DNA of 64,000 nt from Isoetes taiwanensis (Eukaryota; Streptophyta; Lycopodiopsida; Isoetales; Isoetaceae): contig JAJEKV010000010.1 in assembly GCA_021234155.1 (NCBI GenBank), positions 18,823,418 through 18,887,417 on the forward strand, written 5' to 3'. Under the pieces are notes generated by a model. That model worked only from the letters and a program-made list of their open reading frames with translations, made no database searches and was not told the DNA's origin. The position numbers and the translations under genes are program-made. This document shows, piece after piece, positions 42,510 to 53,526 of the stretch (its first letter is position 1; every line of letters starts with the position of its first letter).

Positions 42510-42770
42510 TGTCGAGCCCCGCTCGCAACCCGAGGAAAAGGTAGCGCTGTGAAAGAGACTCACCAAGAAAACTAGAACAAAAGATCAAACTTTATTGCAC
42601 TTGCTTTGGTTGGAAAAGCCCCAACCGTGGCTCACATATTTATAGTCCAAACTACCCCTTCGCCACATCAGCGCCACGTCAGCACACCACTTGAATTTCG
42701 TATGCCACCTAGGCGGATCGTCCTCGTGGCACCTTGCCACGTCATCAACATGTCACTGGTCATGCCACGT
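42510..42770 (-). mobile_element. LTR fragment related to the solo LTR at 50162-51832
   Basis: The minus strand ends ..TTTCACAGCGCTACC..GGGGCTCGACA like the solo LTR at 51832, with the same R-region phrase (CAATAAAGTTTGATC, containing AATAAA). Upstream on the minus strand a TATAAATA box and CCACGTCA/GCCACGTCAT phrases parallel the other copy. The far end could not be found; the family members have diverged. Confidence 0.65.
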
Positions 42771-42774
42771 CATT

Positions 42775-43262
42775 TCATCCTTCGTATCCCTGCTCTTGAG
42801 AGGATTGGGTCGAACTGCCTTCCCCATGTTTTTTTCTTGGTCCACAGCCCTCAGGCCATGATCGTTTGGTTGCAGGACGCCATCGCTGAGGGTAAGAGCT
42901 TATAATATCTGAATAAGTGATGCCGTTTGATTGTGTCAGCACCATGGTTCGCTCTGTAAATTCCCTCCATTCGTTGGGTTCTGTCTTCCGGCCTGTAAGC
43001 AAGGCTTCAGCAATGAACCATCCTTGTCCCTTGTTGCTCACGCTTATCTGCCCTTCATAGACGACTAAGAGTCATAATTTTTGAGCTGCAAGATGTACTG
43101 CATGAACTGGTGCCAGTTGATGTCTTCCACGAAGCATAGAATAGCATTATCAACCTTGTCAGTAATGCCTTCCCACATGTGTATTATTATTCCCATCTGC
43201 TCATCCACCTTATTCTTCTCACTTGATATGATAAGCAGACACGGAATACCTATGACTGGGGA
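42775..43262 (-). pseudogene. Unassigned coding relic with a one-base frameshift
   Basis: The minus strand reads PVIGIPCLLIISSEKNKVDE, MGIIIHMWEGITDKVDNA and INWHQFMQYILQLKNYD down to about 43072. After a shift it continues VYEGQISVSNKGQGWFIAEA, EWREFTERTMVLTQSNGI to about 42890. Composition is protein-like and the two frames join naturally. Not recognised. Confidence 0.4.
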
Positions 43263-43270
43263 GATGTTGC

Positions 43271-43492
43271 TTGCAAATTACTCAGGAGGAGGAGGAAGAG
43301 GAAGAAGAAAAGGAAGAGGAAGAAGAAGAAAAAGATGAAGATGAAGATGAAGATGAAGATGAAGATGAAGATACTGAAGAAAATTTTGAGAAGCAGTACA
43401 TATATGAAAGCTGCTATGATGAAGCACCTCCATCAAAGAGGCAGAAGATCCAAGAATTGGAAGAAAATGTATGGTCTTCACCAAGCCCCTGA
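43271..43492 (+). other. Purine-rich simple repeat encoding an acidic tract
   Basis: GGA/GAA repeats followed by (GAAGAT)n at 43335-43375 give a run of Glu and Asp, then PPSKRQKIQELEENVW. The opposite-strand relic ends just beside it. Probably a simple repeat with chance coding. An exon end cannot be excluded. Confidence 0.4.
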
Positions 43493-44172
43493 AAGCTCCC
43501 TAAATAGACCCGTCTAAACCCACCTTGAATAGATCCACTTGAAACCACCTGAGCCCACCTAAACCCTGAACAGAAAGCCTTCTGGTCCTTTTGTTTGTAA
43601 TTTTTTTTTTAATACATGAACACAATGATCGACTTCTAAATCAGCTCTTGTCCATTTTTATAGTTCTTTCAATTATGCAATGAATATGCATGAATTCATT
43701 TGTTTATCTTACTTATCAAACCAGACGATTCTCTGCTGGTGAATAATGGATGGGGGCTAGCCACAGAGCTGGCCCTCTAGAAAAAACTTCAACAAAAAAT
43801 AACAAGGCTGAAGAAAGTGATCACGAGTGTCCCCGGCATAACGACGCCATTGTTAATTGTGAGTTCTTGGCATACACCCTGCAACAGTAGTCTATGACTG
43901 CCGGATGCTACAAAGATGCCATGCTCATGATCACAAAACAAGAACAAGACAAACAAATATGTACAAAGAGTGAAGGGAACGTGGCCAAATGAGGCTCTCC
44001 AAATTTGAGATAAAACCTGAGTTCATCTGGAGAGGCTCTGGTCTAATATAGTGTAGACCGCAAATCCGAGCCCTACATCTAGCTAAATCTAAACCATACA
44101 CTTAAATTAACCTAAACATGCCAAGTGTCAGTCTGCCACCACTAACACCTAGCATGTGCACAATATTAACCA
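43493..44172. other. Non-coding stretch
   Basis: No gene or clear repeat seen. Confidence 0.4.
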
Positions 44173-44678
44173 CTAGGTGGTTAACATTGATTTTGGGATT
44201 AATGGGATATTATTATAGATAGATAGATAGATAGTAGTTTTAACCTGCTCAAACTCATAAAGAACGTCAATATGGTCAAGAAGAAAGGTATTAAGCTTGA
44301 AAAAAGATTTTCTTTTAGAGCTGCCATTGCTGCTCCTAATTTCAAGCAGCTGAGGAAAGTGATCTGACAAAGTAAAGCCATTTAAGTTGGAAACTCTACC
44401 ACAACAATTCCATAGATTCTCATTGATATAAAACCTATCACAAAGACAATGAATTGGACCCTCAATTCTTTGGTTGAACCATCTAAAAGAGTTGAGCCGA
44501 GTTCTAGCTAACTTAAGATTATACATGCTTATCGAGGGAGCCTAGAAATTAAGCTCATGGTCAAGAAGAGGCATAAAGTTAGTGCTCCTCATAAAATCAT
44601 GAGTGGCCATATTAAATTTACCAGCAAGCAGACACTCATCATAGTGAATGTTACTTAAACTGTTTCTCACAGTATTTC
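44173..44678 (-). pseudogene. Older LINE relic, endonuclease C-terminal half
   Basis: The minus strand reads LLAGKFNMATHDFM (normally LLAGDFN), RWFNQRIEGPIHCLCDRFYI and GFTLSDHFPQLLEI, the final SDH motif of L1 endonucleases. It continues across the nested LINE at 52234-52640. A (GATA)n run at 44216-44237 marks its other limit. Confidence 0.7.
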
Positions 44679-44754
44679 AAAAGGGGCATCTATCAGTTGC
44701 TTAGCTGGGGGGCGCGGAGCTAGGCCGGATTTTCATCGGAAAATTTCGGCCAGC

Positions 44755-46403
44755 ATGGCTCCTGCCAGACAAATTTCCCAGGCTAAGGCTCTTGGGTCTG
44801 CTGAGATTCCCGGTTTGAGGTTGAAACCGCATGAGATGGCGAGAAGGAAGAGTCCTACGGAAAAGGGATTGGCTATGGTTGAGCTGGAGACAGATGTGCA
44901 ATCTCCTTCCATATCACAGGAGGTAGTCATGTCAGAATCACTAGAGGATTTACCAACTATAAATCTTGGTTCACAAAGAGAGGCATTCAATTTAATAGAA
45001 GGTGAGAAGGAAGCAATTAATGCTATGGATATTGAACCGCAAAGGCAATTGAGGGATATGCAGGCTCTTTTGGAGTCACCCTCAGCAGATAGGTATGTCA
45101 ATTGCTCTTCCTTTCGATTCAGTTCAGATAATTCAGAAAATTGTGTGCTGGTAACTCCAACCCATATTCCTTCAAGCATGTCGTCACTTGAAACAGGATC
45201 TGTAGCACCTTCAGACTCACCTGGAGTGAGGTTAGACACCTCTCAGGCTGCTAAAACTGCCAACACTGCACGTCCAGCTTGGAGGACAAATGACACAGTA
45301 TCCCGTCTCACTCGTCCAGGCTTTTCAGACTGGATTAAGCGTAAGGTGCCTGATCATAGGAGTGCTTGGGTGGAAGAGGCCATGAAGTTTGTTGACGATC
45401 ATTATTCAGTTGACTTACGAGTACTGCTTCCAACAGATCCTTGGATAGACATAGACCATGCTCGGCATGTTCAGACTATAGAGAATTTGGTCTCCTTTGC
45501 AGCACTAGGATACTTCACAGGGATAGTTTTGTACACGCGAAGGTTTAGCTCATGGCTCTCTGGATATTTGAGGCGGATTGGTTTGCCCAGAACCAGTCTT
45601 TGAAATTCTTGCCTAATAATTTTTTCCTCATTATGTTTGAGGCTGAGTCCTCGGTGCGACAGTTGGTTAGTCGAGGGGTTGATGCTTTAGGTGAGGCATA
45701 TGTCCTGTATCAGTTCTATACTCCAGCTATGTCCACGATCTCTTTGACAGCTGTAAAAATCCCATGTTGGTTTCAAATCATGGATTTGCCTCCAGATATG
45801 TTGGTTCCTGACTTCTTGGTGTCTATGGCAAATGGTCTTGGGGTTCACTTAGCTCTTTCCATTGTTCAGGCACCTAGGATATGTGTTGCCTTGCCTGCTC
45901 TGCAGCCTCTGCCCACTTCTATACCTGTCCATAGTGGTTCTTGGCATTTTCATTTCCGACTGCAGCTACTGAATGGCCCCGAGATTCAGCACATGTTCTC
46001 TTCCATCGTTCTTCCTGGTAGGATTGATAGTGATGATCCTCATGGGGGTGATAGTGCTCGAACCCCAGCTGCAGGTATTCTTGCGAGTGGTCATGGAGGT
46101 GGTAGTGATCGAACCCCAGCTAGAGGTGTTCGTGCGAGTGGTCATGGGGTTGGTAGTGGTCGAACCCCGGTTGAAAGTCGAATCCCAGATGGTCTTGTTG
46201 CTGGAGGAGACGATTGTTACCAAGCCCCAGGTGCTGGAGGTGTTAGTGTTCCAGATATCACAGGTGGAGTTCCATTTAGCAGAGTCAGAGATGATATTGT
46301 GCGAACCCTAGGCAGAGGTAACTGTAATCGTCCCACTAATGGCAATGCTAGGAGGGGTGGTAGTGTTCGAACCCTAGATAGAGGCAATAATGGGTGGCCA
46401 TAG
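44755..46403 (+). pseudogene. LINE ORF1 (DUF4283-like nucleic-acid-binding protein), frameshifted
   Basis: ATG at 44755. The first frame ends at 45603 (282 codons) and the second frame 45552-46403 continues it, so a single frameshift lies near 45560. The second part has the plant L1 ORF1 pattern FLPNNFFLIMFEAESSVRQL, then VKIPCWFQIMDLPPDMLV, as in DUF4283 proteins. A Gly/Arg/Ser-rich tail from about 46020 has imperfect repeats (SGHGGGSDRTPARG, SGHGVGSGRTP). It would coat the LINE RNA. Confidence 0.8.
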
Positions 46404-46701
46404 TGGAGGCCCACTCGGAGGGGGTAGCGGTGGTGGGGATGACCGACCTCTTGAGGGTACTATCACTGATGTCCGAGCCCCGGAGTGATGATGCTGGTTG
46501 GCTTGGAGATGTTGGTTCTGAGATTGGGGATGGTAGTGTTCGAGCCCTGATCGGAGGGCCAGTCTCAACTGAAGGGGGACCTCCATCCGACTATGAGCAT
46601 ATGCAAGAAGCCAGGCAAGTTGTTCATCACATCTCTCGGTTGGAGAGTTGGGCTGATGAGGTAGACCCCATCTAGGAAGAACAAGACTGTTGTGGGATGA
46701 A

Positions 46702-49700
46702 TAGGACAATTCTCAGTTGGAATGTGAGGGGGGTGCGGTCCTCTAGTATTAAGAGGGCTAGAGTTTCTTTGGCGCTTCATCAGATCCTGATATTGTTTGT
46801 ATTCAGGAGCATAAGTGCCACAGGGGAGATATGACACAATTGATGGATATGGTTGGAAGACATTTTGTATCCATTGCCTCTTCCTCAGGGCGGTCTAGTG
46901 GGGGTACTCTTATTGCTTGGAAAATGAATGTTAATGTTACGTACTCCACAGCAGACAAGTATGGTCGTTGGACAATTATTAAGTGGCTTGAAGGAGGACA
47001 GGAATGGGGGATTGTGAATGTGTATGCCTCAAACCAACTATCTCAGAGAGGTGCTATGTGGGCCACAATAAGAAACAAGATAAGGAATCTTGGTGGTTTG
47101 CAAGTAGCCTGGTTGCTACTAGGAGACTTTAATATGGTAGAGCAGGCAGAGGATCGCTCCGGCCCTGGTGTGTAGATTGTGCAGGGTTTTGAGAGGGACC
47201 AATGGTCTAGATTTTTGCAGGATTTGGCTATGGTAGAGGTGGAAGGAGATTTGTTTCACATGGTACAACAGGCAGATCGGGGCGGGGAGGGCTTATGCCA
47301 GGCATGATAGATGTTATGCCTCCCCTCGCACATTGGATGAAGTACCCTCTCTGCATAGGAGCAACATTCTTTCCACCTCCATTTCCGATCATTATCCTCA
47401 ATTGTTGTGTAGCCAGAATACTTCTATCCCCAAATCCTCTAGAACAGTGTTCCGTCTGAACACCCGCTTCTTGACAGATGCAGTCTTCTCGTCTCATTGT
47501 CGGGACTTGTGGCTCAATACCTTCTCCTCTCTGAGTAGAATGGCAGGTATGGTGGCAGCATTGGCTCGAGCTAAACGTTTTGCTAAGGCTTTTGGTAGGC
47601 TGCGAGTTCAACAGGAGCGACAGGAACTCCACTTACTCTATAGAGAGTTGGAGCAGATTCGGGTACAACCTTCTGATGGCATTCGGGAGAATGCCATACT
47701 GCAACAGATCATATCTCTAGAGTAGGTCAAAGTTAAGGAAGCTCGGGTGAAGTCTGCACTTACTTGGCTGAAACAAGGAGACACGAGCTCTTCGGTTTTC
47801 TTTAGGGCAGCAAGACAACGTCAGTATGCAGCATCAATGGCATCCCTTACTTTGTCAGATGGTCGTAAATTGGAGGATCCTGCTGATCTCCAGAGGTATG
47901 TGCACGGCTATTTTTCAATGTTCTTTGCTAAGCAGTCGTTTCCATACGAGCAAGAAATGCAGGATCTAGTTTTGGCAGTTGTTAAGCCATCTATCTTGCA
48001 CCATCAGTGTGATAGTTTAGAACAAGAACTCTCCAAGGAAGATTTAGAGGGTGCATGTATGTGCATAGCTAAGGATAAATGCCCTGGGTTGGATGGTGTG
48101 CCTGTGGAATTCTTTCAGACTTATTGGGAATGGGCTGGAGAGTCAGTGTATCAGGTCTATCTTGACTTGTTGCGCTCTCATGAAATGGATAGAATTCTTA
48201 ACACCACTTGCATTTCCCTGATCCCTAAGATCAAACAGCCATTCACGATCAATGATTGGAGGCCTATTTCTTTGCTCTCCTCTGTGTATAAGATTATTGC
48301 AAAAGCTTTGGCAGAAAAGCTTAAACTGGTTCTAGCATCCTCTATTAACAAGGTTCAGTCCGGGTTCATCCCGGGAAGAAACATCTTAACTAACGTTGCT
48401 GCAGCTTATGAGGGCTTGTATTGGGCTAGGAAAATAGGTCAGAGCGTTGTTTATCTTAAGCTCGATTTTGCGAAGGCATATGACAGTGTGCGCTGGGAGT
48501 TTTTGTCTAGTGTGCTTTCGGCTTTGGGTTGCTGACAGTTATGAAGCTTCACACATCAGCACGAGCCATAGTTGTGTGCCAGGGGGAGCCCTCCCCGTTC
48601 TTTTCGATGGGAAGAGGAGTTCGTCAGAGCTGCCCTCTGGCCCCATTTTTGTTTACCATGGTGGCGGAGGCATTATCACAATTGCTCTTGACTGCAGTAG
48701 ATGAGGGAGTGGTAGATGGTCTTCGGATGCAGAACGACAGTCAACAGATTTGTAATCAGTTTGCAGATGACACTTCCTCTTTGTGGCAGCAGAAGAAAGC
48801 AATTTGCGTAATGTTAAGGGTTTGCTGGATACATTTTCCTTGGCTTCTGATTGTCTTCTTAATTGGGAAAAGTGTTCGGCTCTGTGGGCTTTGGAGACGC
48901 CACCTCCACCTTGTTTGTTTCTCTTCCCTTGGAAGGTACTCCTAGTGAATGCATGTACCAGACTTCTGGGCATTCCTTTTGGGGGTGATATCTCTATGGG
49001 CGATGTCTGGGATGAGATTTTGCAGGGACTACAGAAGCACCTGAATTGGTGGAAGGGTAGTAAGTTGTCGATGGCAGGCAGGATTACTGTAGCTAAGTCA
49101 GTGCTTTGTAGCACCCACGTATACACAGCGTCTGTTATGTTAGCTCCATAATGCAAGGTTCAGGAATTGGATAGAATTGTCCGAAAAGGAGCAGTGGAGT
49201 AGCTTGGTGGAAGTGCCTCCGCCCTCGAGAGGATGGGAGTTTGGCAATCCTAGATTTGGCTTTGTATTCTAAGGTGTTAGTGTCCAAGTTTGTTTGGAGT
49301 ATTCTCCATGAAGAGGTGTTCTCTCAAAGTGCAGCATTGCTTTTACAGTCCCTCGAGAATTGTGTGGCTTTTCACAAGCCATCTGTCCCTGTGAAGTTTC
49401 CTTGGGCCTTGCTTTACGATTTGAGGCCGTTCCCACACATGTCACCTTTTTTCAAGGGTGTACTGTGGGCCTGGGAGCATGACCGAGTGCTTTTTCCGGT
49501 AGACTATGCATCAGTATTCATCACACTTCTCCTTTTCTGTGGGTTCCTCTGCCTCTGACATACTTGCCTTTGGCGGCTAGCTTGCACGCTCGAACGTAGG
49601 CCCGTTGGACTCGGGCTGCAGTCTTCATCTTAGAGGATTGGTATTGGCATGGCCAACTAGCTCCTTGGGAGTTTTTTTAGGCCCGCTTTCAGCTTAAGAG

Positions 49701-50156
49701 TAGTGATCGAGCTATTTGGCAGCAAGTGGCCTCCTGTATTCCACTACATATTCCTGTTCTCCTCTAGGGGAGGGTGGTCTTTCAGATTTGGAAGGTTCAT
49801 TCGGGGGTCGATGAGCCATGTTTTGTTCGTTCTTGCTACCGGACGTTGGTTATTCATGATACTTTACCTCCTTCTGACAAGTGGGCACTGAAGCTTCAGG
49901 ATTCCTATTGGCGCTCCGTCTGGACATGGACTTGGAACTCTCTCCCCGCACCAAAGGTTAGGGTTCTCTTGTGGCAAGTGGTGCACCGTTGCATTAGGGT
50001 AAATGTTCTTGTGCATAGATCTAAGCCAGCCGTGAGTTTTTTTTTTGCTGTGGCTCTCATCGAGAGTCCATTGAACATTGTCTAGTCTTGTGCCCACATT
50101 TGCAAGTTGCATGGGATTGGGTCAGAGCATTGTTCCGGATCAGGGTGTGTAGCCAG
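46702..50156 (+). pseudogene. LINE ORF2: endonuclease, reverse transcriptase, zf-RVT
   Basis: Endonuclease: ILSWNVRGVRS at 46705, a frameshift near 46785, DIVCIQEHKCHRGD, LLLGDFNMVEQAEDRSG, a TAG near 47173, and SDHYPQLL near 47385. RT: a TAG at 47723, then DKCPGLDGVPVEFFQTYW, CISLIPKIKQPFTINDWRPI, KVQSGFIPGRNILTN, YLKLDFAKAYDSVRWEF, a stop at 48533 and, in another frame, GVRQSCPLAPFLF and the active site FADDTSS at about 48760. The C-terminal zinc-binding reverse-transcriptase region (WNSLPAPKVRVLLWQVVHRC) lies at 49935-50010. It resumes after the solo LTR at 51838 (AFHLCKAWLVWLIWKRR). Confidence 0.9.
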
Positions 50157-50161
50157 AAGCT

Positions 50162-51832
50162 TGTTGTCTGCCAAATCGAGGCGAAAATCTGCAAAAAGCA
50201 TATTAATAAGAATATAGCTCGGGGAATCATGCTAGCTTAGCGAAGAAAGCTAAGCAAATATGGAAAGAGGAAGCAAGTAGCATGAGAGATGTGCTACGAG
50301 AATAATGACCTATGAGAAAGATATGGGAAGGAATGATATGGCAACATGGTTGTCATGAGAAGAGCCCCATAGAAGAAAAATACCTATGGTGGTAAATGGA
50401 GATAACGTGGCAGAATAAAGGCCTCAAAGAAAAGGGGTCAAGTCACGAGAATTAAAGGGAAAAAACCTTTGGAAGAACCATGGAAGTATGGAAGAAGGGG
50501 AGAGGATTGTCGTAGTCGTATGGGCAAGGTCAGAAGAAAATTAAAACAGAAAAGGAGAAAGAAGATTGCAAGGGACACAAGGGAGCACTGATAAAGGGAA
50601 AAATGGGAGAAGTCACATGGTTCAAAGGGAATTTAGTGCTTGAAGAAAGCCCAGGAATTGAAGTTATGGCCGGTGACAACAATGGGCTACAAGTAGTAAA
50701 CATCGAATGAATCAACTTTGGGAAGTGTATGCATAAAGGGGCGCGACCTAAGGGAAGGCCGAATTGGAAACCATTGGAAAAAAGAAATTTGTTAACATGG
50801 GCAAATTGTAACAAAAGGGAAATATTTTGGGCCAAAATTATGAACGGACGGAGCTCTTGGCCGGACTGATTGTGCGAAAAGCCATGGCTTTTTCCGGATT
50901 GACGAGGACGCTCTATGCTCAGGATACGCCTCAGCTTACTGTCGATAAAGAAAGAACTTCGCTTGAGATGTCTACAGATCGGTTGTCACAGATCAAAAGC
51001 ACTTAGATCAAAGCCGACTTGATCAAAAAAGAAAAGGGAAGAATTGTTCTAGGGATCGGGCTAAAGACCCTGGCATCAGAGAAAATTGCAGAAGAAACGG
51101 TCGGATTTGCCTGTAGATAAGTGAGGAAGCCTTGATTCTGAGCAAATCGGGTCTGTATCAGGCCCAAATTGTAAGTTTTGTGAGGATTTATCCATGCCAA
51201 GGCTGATTGAAGCAAATTGCTGCCAATTTTCCTGCCACCAACTCCTCTGCAATCAGTTTATTGCCTATCAAATCTGAATGGTTTGACCAAGTTCTGGTCT
51301 AAACATGCAATTCCGACCAACAGGGGGAATTTTCGGGCGACCAATTGGATCTTCACCGACGCATCTCTGACTGCCGTGAAGAACGGAGAAGGAGAGAGAA
51401 CAAAATGAAGGAAAAAAGAAAGCTCTTAGGAATAAAAAATAATTACTTTAAAACGTGATGGGTAGCGGAGTTGGCAAGATCTCTACCTCCTAATGAATAG
51501 GTGTCGTGTTTAATTCCATTCCAAGGCTTTTTGCCAAAGGATTGAAAAACCACAAAACCGCATCTTTTTTGCGTGATGACGTGGCAAAGATGAGTTGGCA
51601 TACGAGAGACCAAGGTGGCAATATTTGATGACGTGGCGACCCGATGGCGATGGAAGTGCCGCCGCGAGGAGTTAAAGAAAAAAAAAAAGAGAATGAAAAA
51701 ATGGTAGAATGAATAGGTTTTTGTCCGCACAGATTCCTAATTTGCAATAAAGTTGATCCTTCGTTCTAGTTTCCTTGGGTGTTCTCTTTCACAGCGCTAC
51801 ACTTCTCTCGGGTCACGAGCGAGGGCTCGACA
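50162..51832 (+). mobile_element. Solo LTR inside the L1-like LINE
   Basis: Starts TGTTGTCTGCC and ends GGGCTCGACA, with exact 5-bp duplication AAGCT on both sides (50157-50161 and 51833-51837). Near the 3' end are GATGACGTGGC motifs and AATAAAGTTGATC, followed by CTTTCACAGCGCTAC, shared with the fragment at 42510. No internal region, so recombination between LTRs removed it. Length 1671 bp. ORFs inside are not supported. Confidence 0.9.
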
Positions 51833-51837
51833 AAGCT

Positions 51838-52209
51838 ACTTCTTCATGTTTTCCAGCTTCATGGTCCTCTCCTAAGAAGCAGGCTTTCCATCTATGTAAG
51901 GCATGGTTGGTTTGGTTGATTTGGAAACGGCGTCGTTTATGGATTACTCAGACATAAGCTATTCCAGAGTTTTCTTGTGTTTACTGGCCCAGAGGAGACA
52001 AAGTTTTGCATCTGGCAAGATATTTTGCACATTATAAATGCGAATGGGGAGTTTATACAGTGATTAATAGAGGTGATTGGAAGTTTACGCACTAGTTTTT
52101 TAGTATAGAGTGTTGAAGTGTCTTTGTCCCTTCGGGGCACTCTTTTTCTTCACCACTTGTCTTGTATCATTGCCATTCTTTTAATATAAGTGTCTCAGTT
52201 CTTCAAAAA
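51838..52209 (+). pseudogene. LINE ORF2 end and 3' UTR
   Basis: Parallels the end of the second copy at 61875-62257. Both share GGTTTGGTTGATTTGG, a CCATTCTTTTAATAT phrase and TTCTTCAAAAAA at the tail, which define the 3' end of this L1 family. Confidence 0.85.
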
Positions 52210-52233
52210 AAAAGGGGGGGGGGCACCTATCAG

Positions 52234-52640
52234 CAGGTTGATTACGAGCATAACTATTAACTAAAGCAAACCTGATGTTCCCCAGATGAAGAATTTGCCA
52301 TCTGCCATTGCTTCCATACATCATTTGGATATTAGATAAATTAAGATTGTCTCTCTAAACTATAGAAATGCATGTGGAACTATTATTAGCTTTAATGGCC
52401 CACAACCTATAATTAGGAAAAAGAGAGTTAGAAATGAGCCTCTCGAAATCATCATAGTTTTTGGATTGTCCTTTATTAAGGGGTAACTCATTAGGGAGAG
52501 GGTAGGTTTTGGGCATCTTAGGCATATCCAAGGCATATCTAATGATCTGACAGCCACAATTATTGGTGATATTTTCGGTGGTGAAAAATATTTTTGTATT
52601 TTTCAATATGAATCACAGTCTAAGTCCTTTGGCTTATTTT
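52234..52640 (-). pseudogene. Older LINE relic, endonuclease N-terminal half
   Basis: The minus strand contains YDDFERLISNSLFPNYRLWA, then RFALVNSYARNQPADR at the junction with the younger LINE. Together with 44173-44678 it forms one L1-type endonuclease interrupted by the insertion. Confidence 0.65.
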
Positions 52641-52732
52641 TGCCCTTATTAAGTCGTATTTTTAGCAGCCTTGCCTAACCATATAAAATACATAATCTTA
52701 GCCATTACATTCAACACGTTTAAATTGAATTC

Positions 52733-53043
52733 CCCCCTGAAACCCCCTTTGGTTTGGGTGCATATTCACACAGGGGTTTACTCCGGGCACCGAGAGCTGT
52801 TGGATGGGCATATTTGCCCTTTATTCCTTGATCTGGATCGTACATAACGATCCTCTTTTGTGGAGTATGCCTGTACGAGTTTCTGTATACTATATATTGG
52901 GGTTTGCAAAATACTATAAGGTTTGAAGGAATGTACTTAATGGTGTTAATTTTGTACATGTGTTGTAAGTTTTGAGGGGCTCTCGCTGCCCTATGTAACT
53001 TCCCATGTGATTATGCACCGAAATCAAAGGGGGTTTCAGGGGG
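52733..53043. mobile_element. MITE-like element with 18-bp terminal inverted repeats
   Basis: CCCCCTGAAACCCCCTTT (52733-52750) and its exact reverse complement (53026-53043) bound 311 bp without coding capacity. ATT occurs on both outer sides if one extra C is allowed at the left, which would fit a 3-bp target duplication. The superfamily is uncertain (Harbinger-like by size and G-rich ends). Confidence 0.75.
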
Positions 53044-53526
53044 ATTTCGCGGCGGCATTGCCACCGCTATAGTTCGAAGGGTTTTTTGAAGTAGCGGTAT
53101 GGGTGAGACGGAGACCATGTGAATGTGTGCTGTATGTATAGTAAGATAGATCGATGGGTGCAATTTTTATTTATTTAGAATTTTAGAATGGGAAGTTTTT
53201 CAGTCGAATTTTTCATTGGTGGTATTAAAAATGCCATTAAACTTTAAGAAGACTTTAGATGCATTCGAGTTCCTTGGGTGCCTGAATTTATTAGATTTTT
53301 GCTTTGATTTAACCCAATGTATACAGAACTATTCTGCTCATTTCTAAAAACAATTCTAAGGCAATCCATTTTTTATGATAAGAATGCCATTAAACCTTAA
53401 AAAGAATGCTAAGATGCATTAAGTTCCTCGGGCGTTTAAGCTATTAGATTTTTGTTTAATATACAATAGGAGGGCAAATTTAAAAATCCCTTTGTTGCTC
53501 ATCTAAACTGTATATCAAAGATTGAA

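Larger units (their letters stand above)
44697..52209 (+). mobile_element. Full-length L1-like LINE, split by a solo LTR
   Basis: Bounded by the target duplication AAAAGGGGCATCTATCAG (44679-44696) and a matching A..GGGG..CACCTATCAG after the poly(A) tail (about 52211-52233). Order: short 5' UTR, ORF1 (44755-46403), ORF2 with endonuclease, RT and a zinc-binding C-terminus (46702-50156, then 51838-52100), 3' UTR ending TTCTTCAAAAAAAAA. Without the LTR insertion it is about 5.8 kb. Multiple frameshifts and stops show it is dead. Confidence 0.93.

Noticed and set aside
43271-43492. Acidic protein gene
   Set aside because: Driven by a GGA/GAA repeat; no start context, splice sites or homologous motif that I can support.
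42510-44671. A 2.2-kb LTR with target duplication GTATT
   Set aside because: CTCACA|GTATT at 44671 fits formally, but the would-be LTR start does not match the start of the related LTR at 50162, and the LINE relic lies inside.
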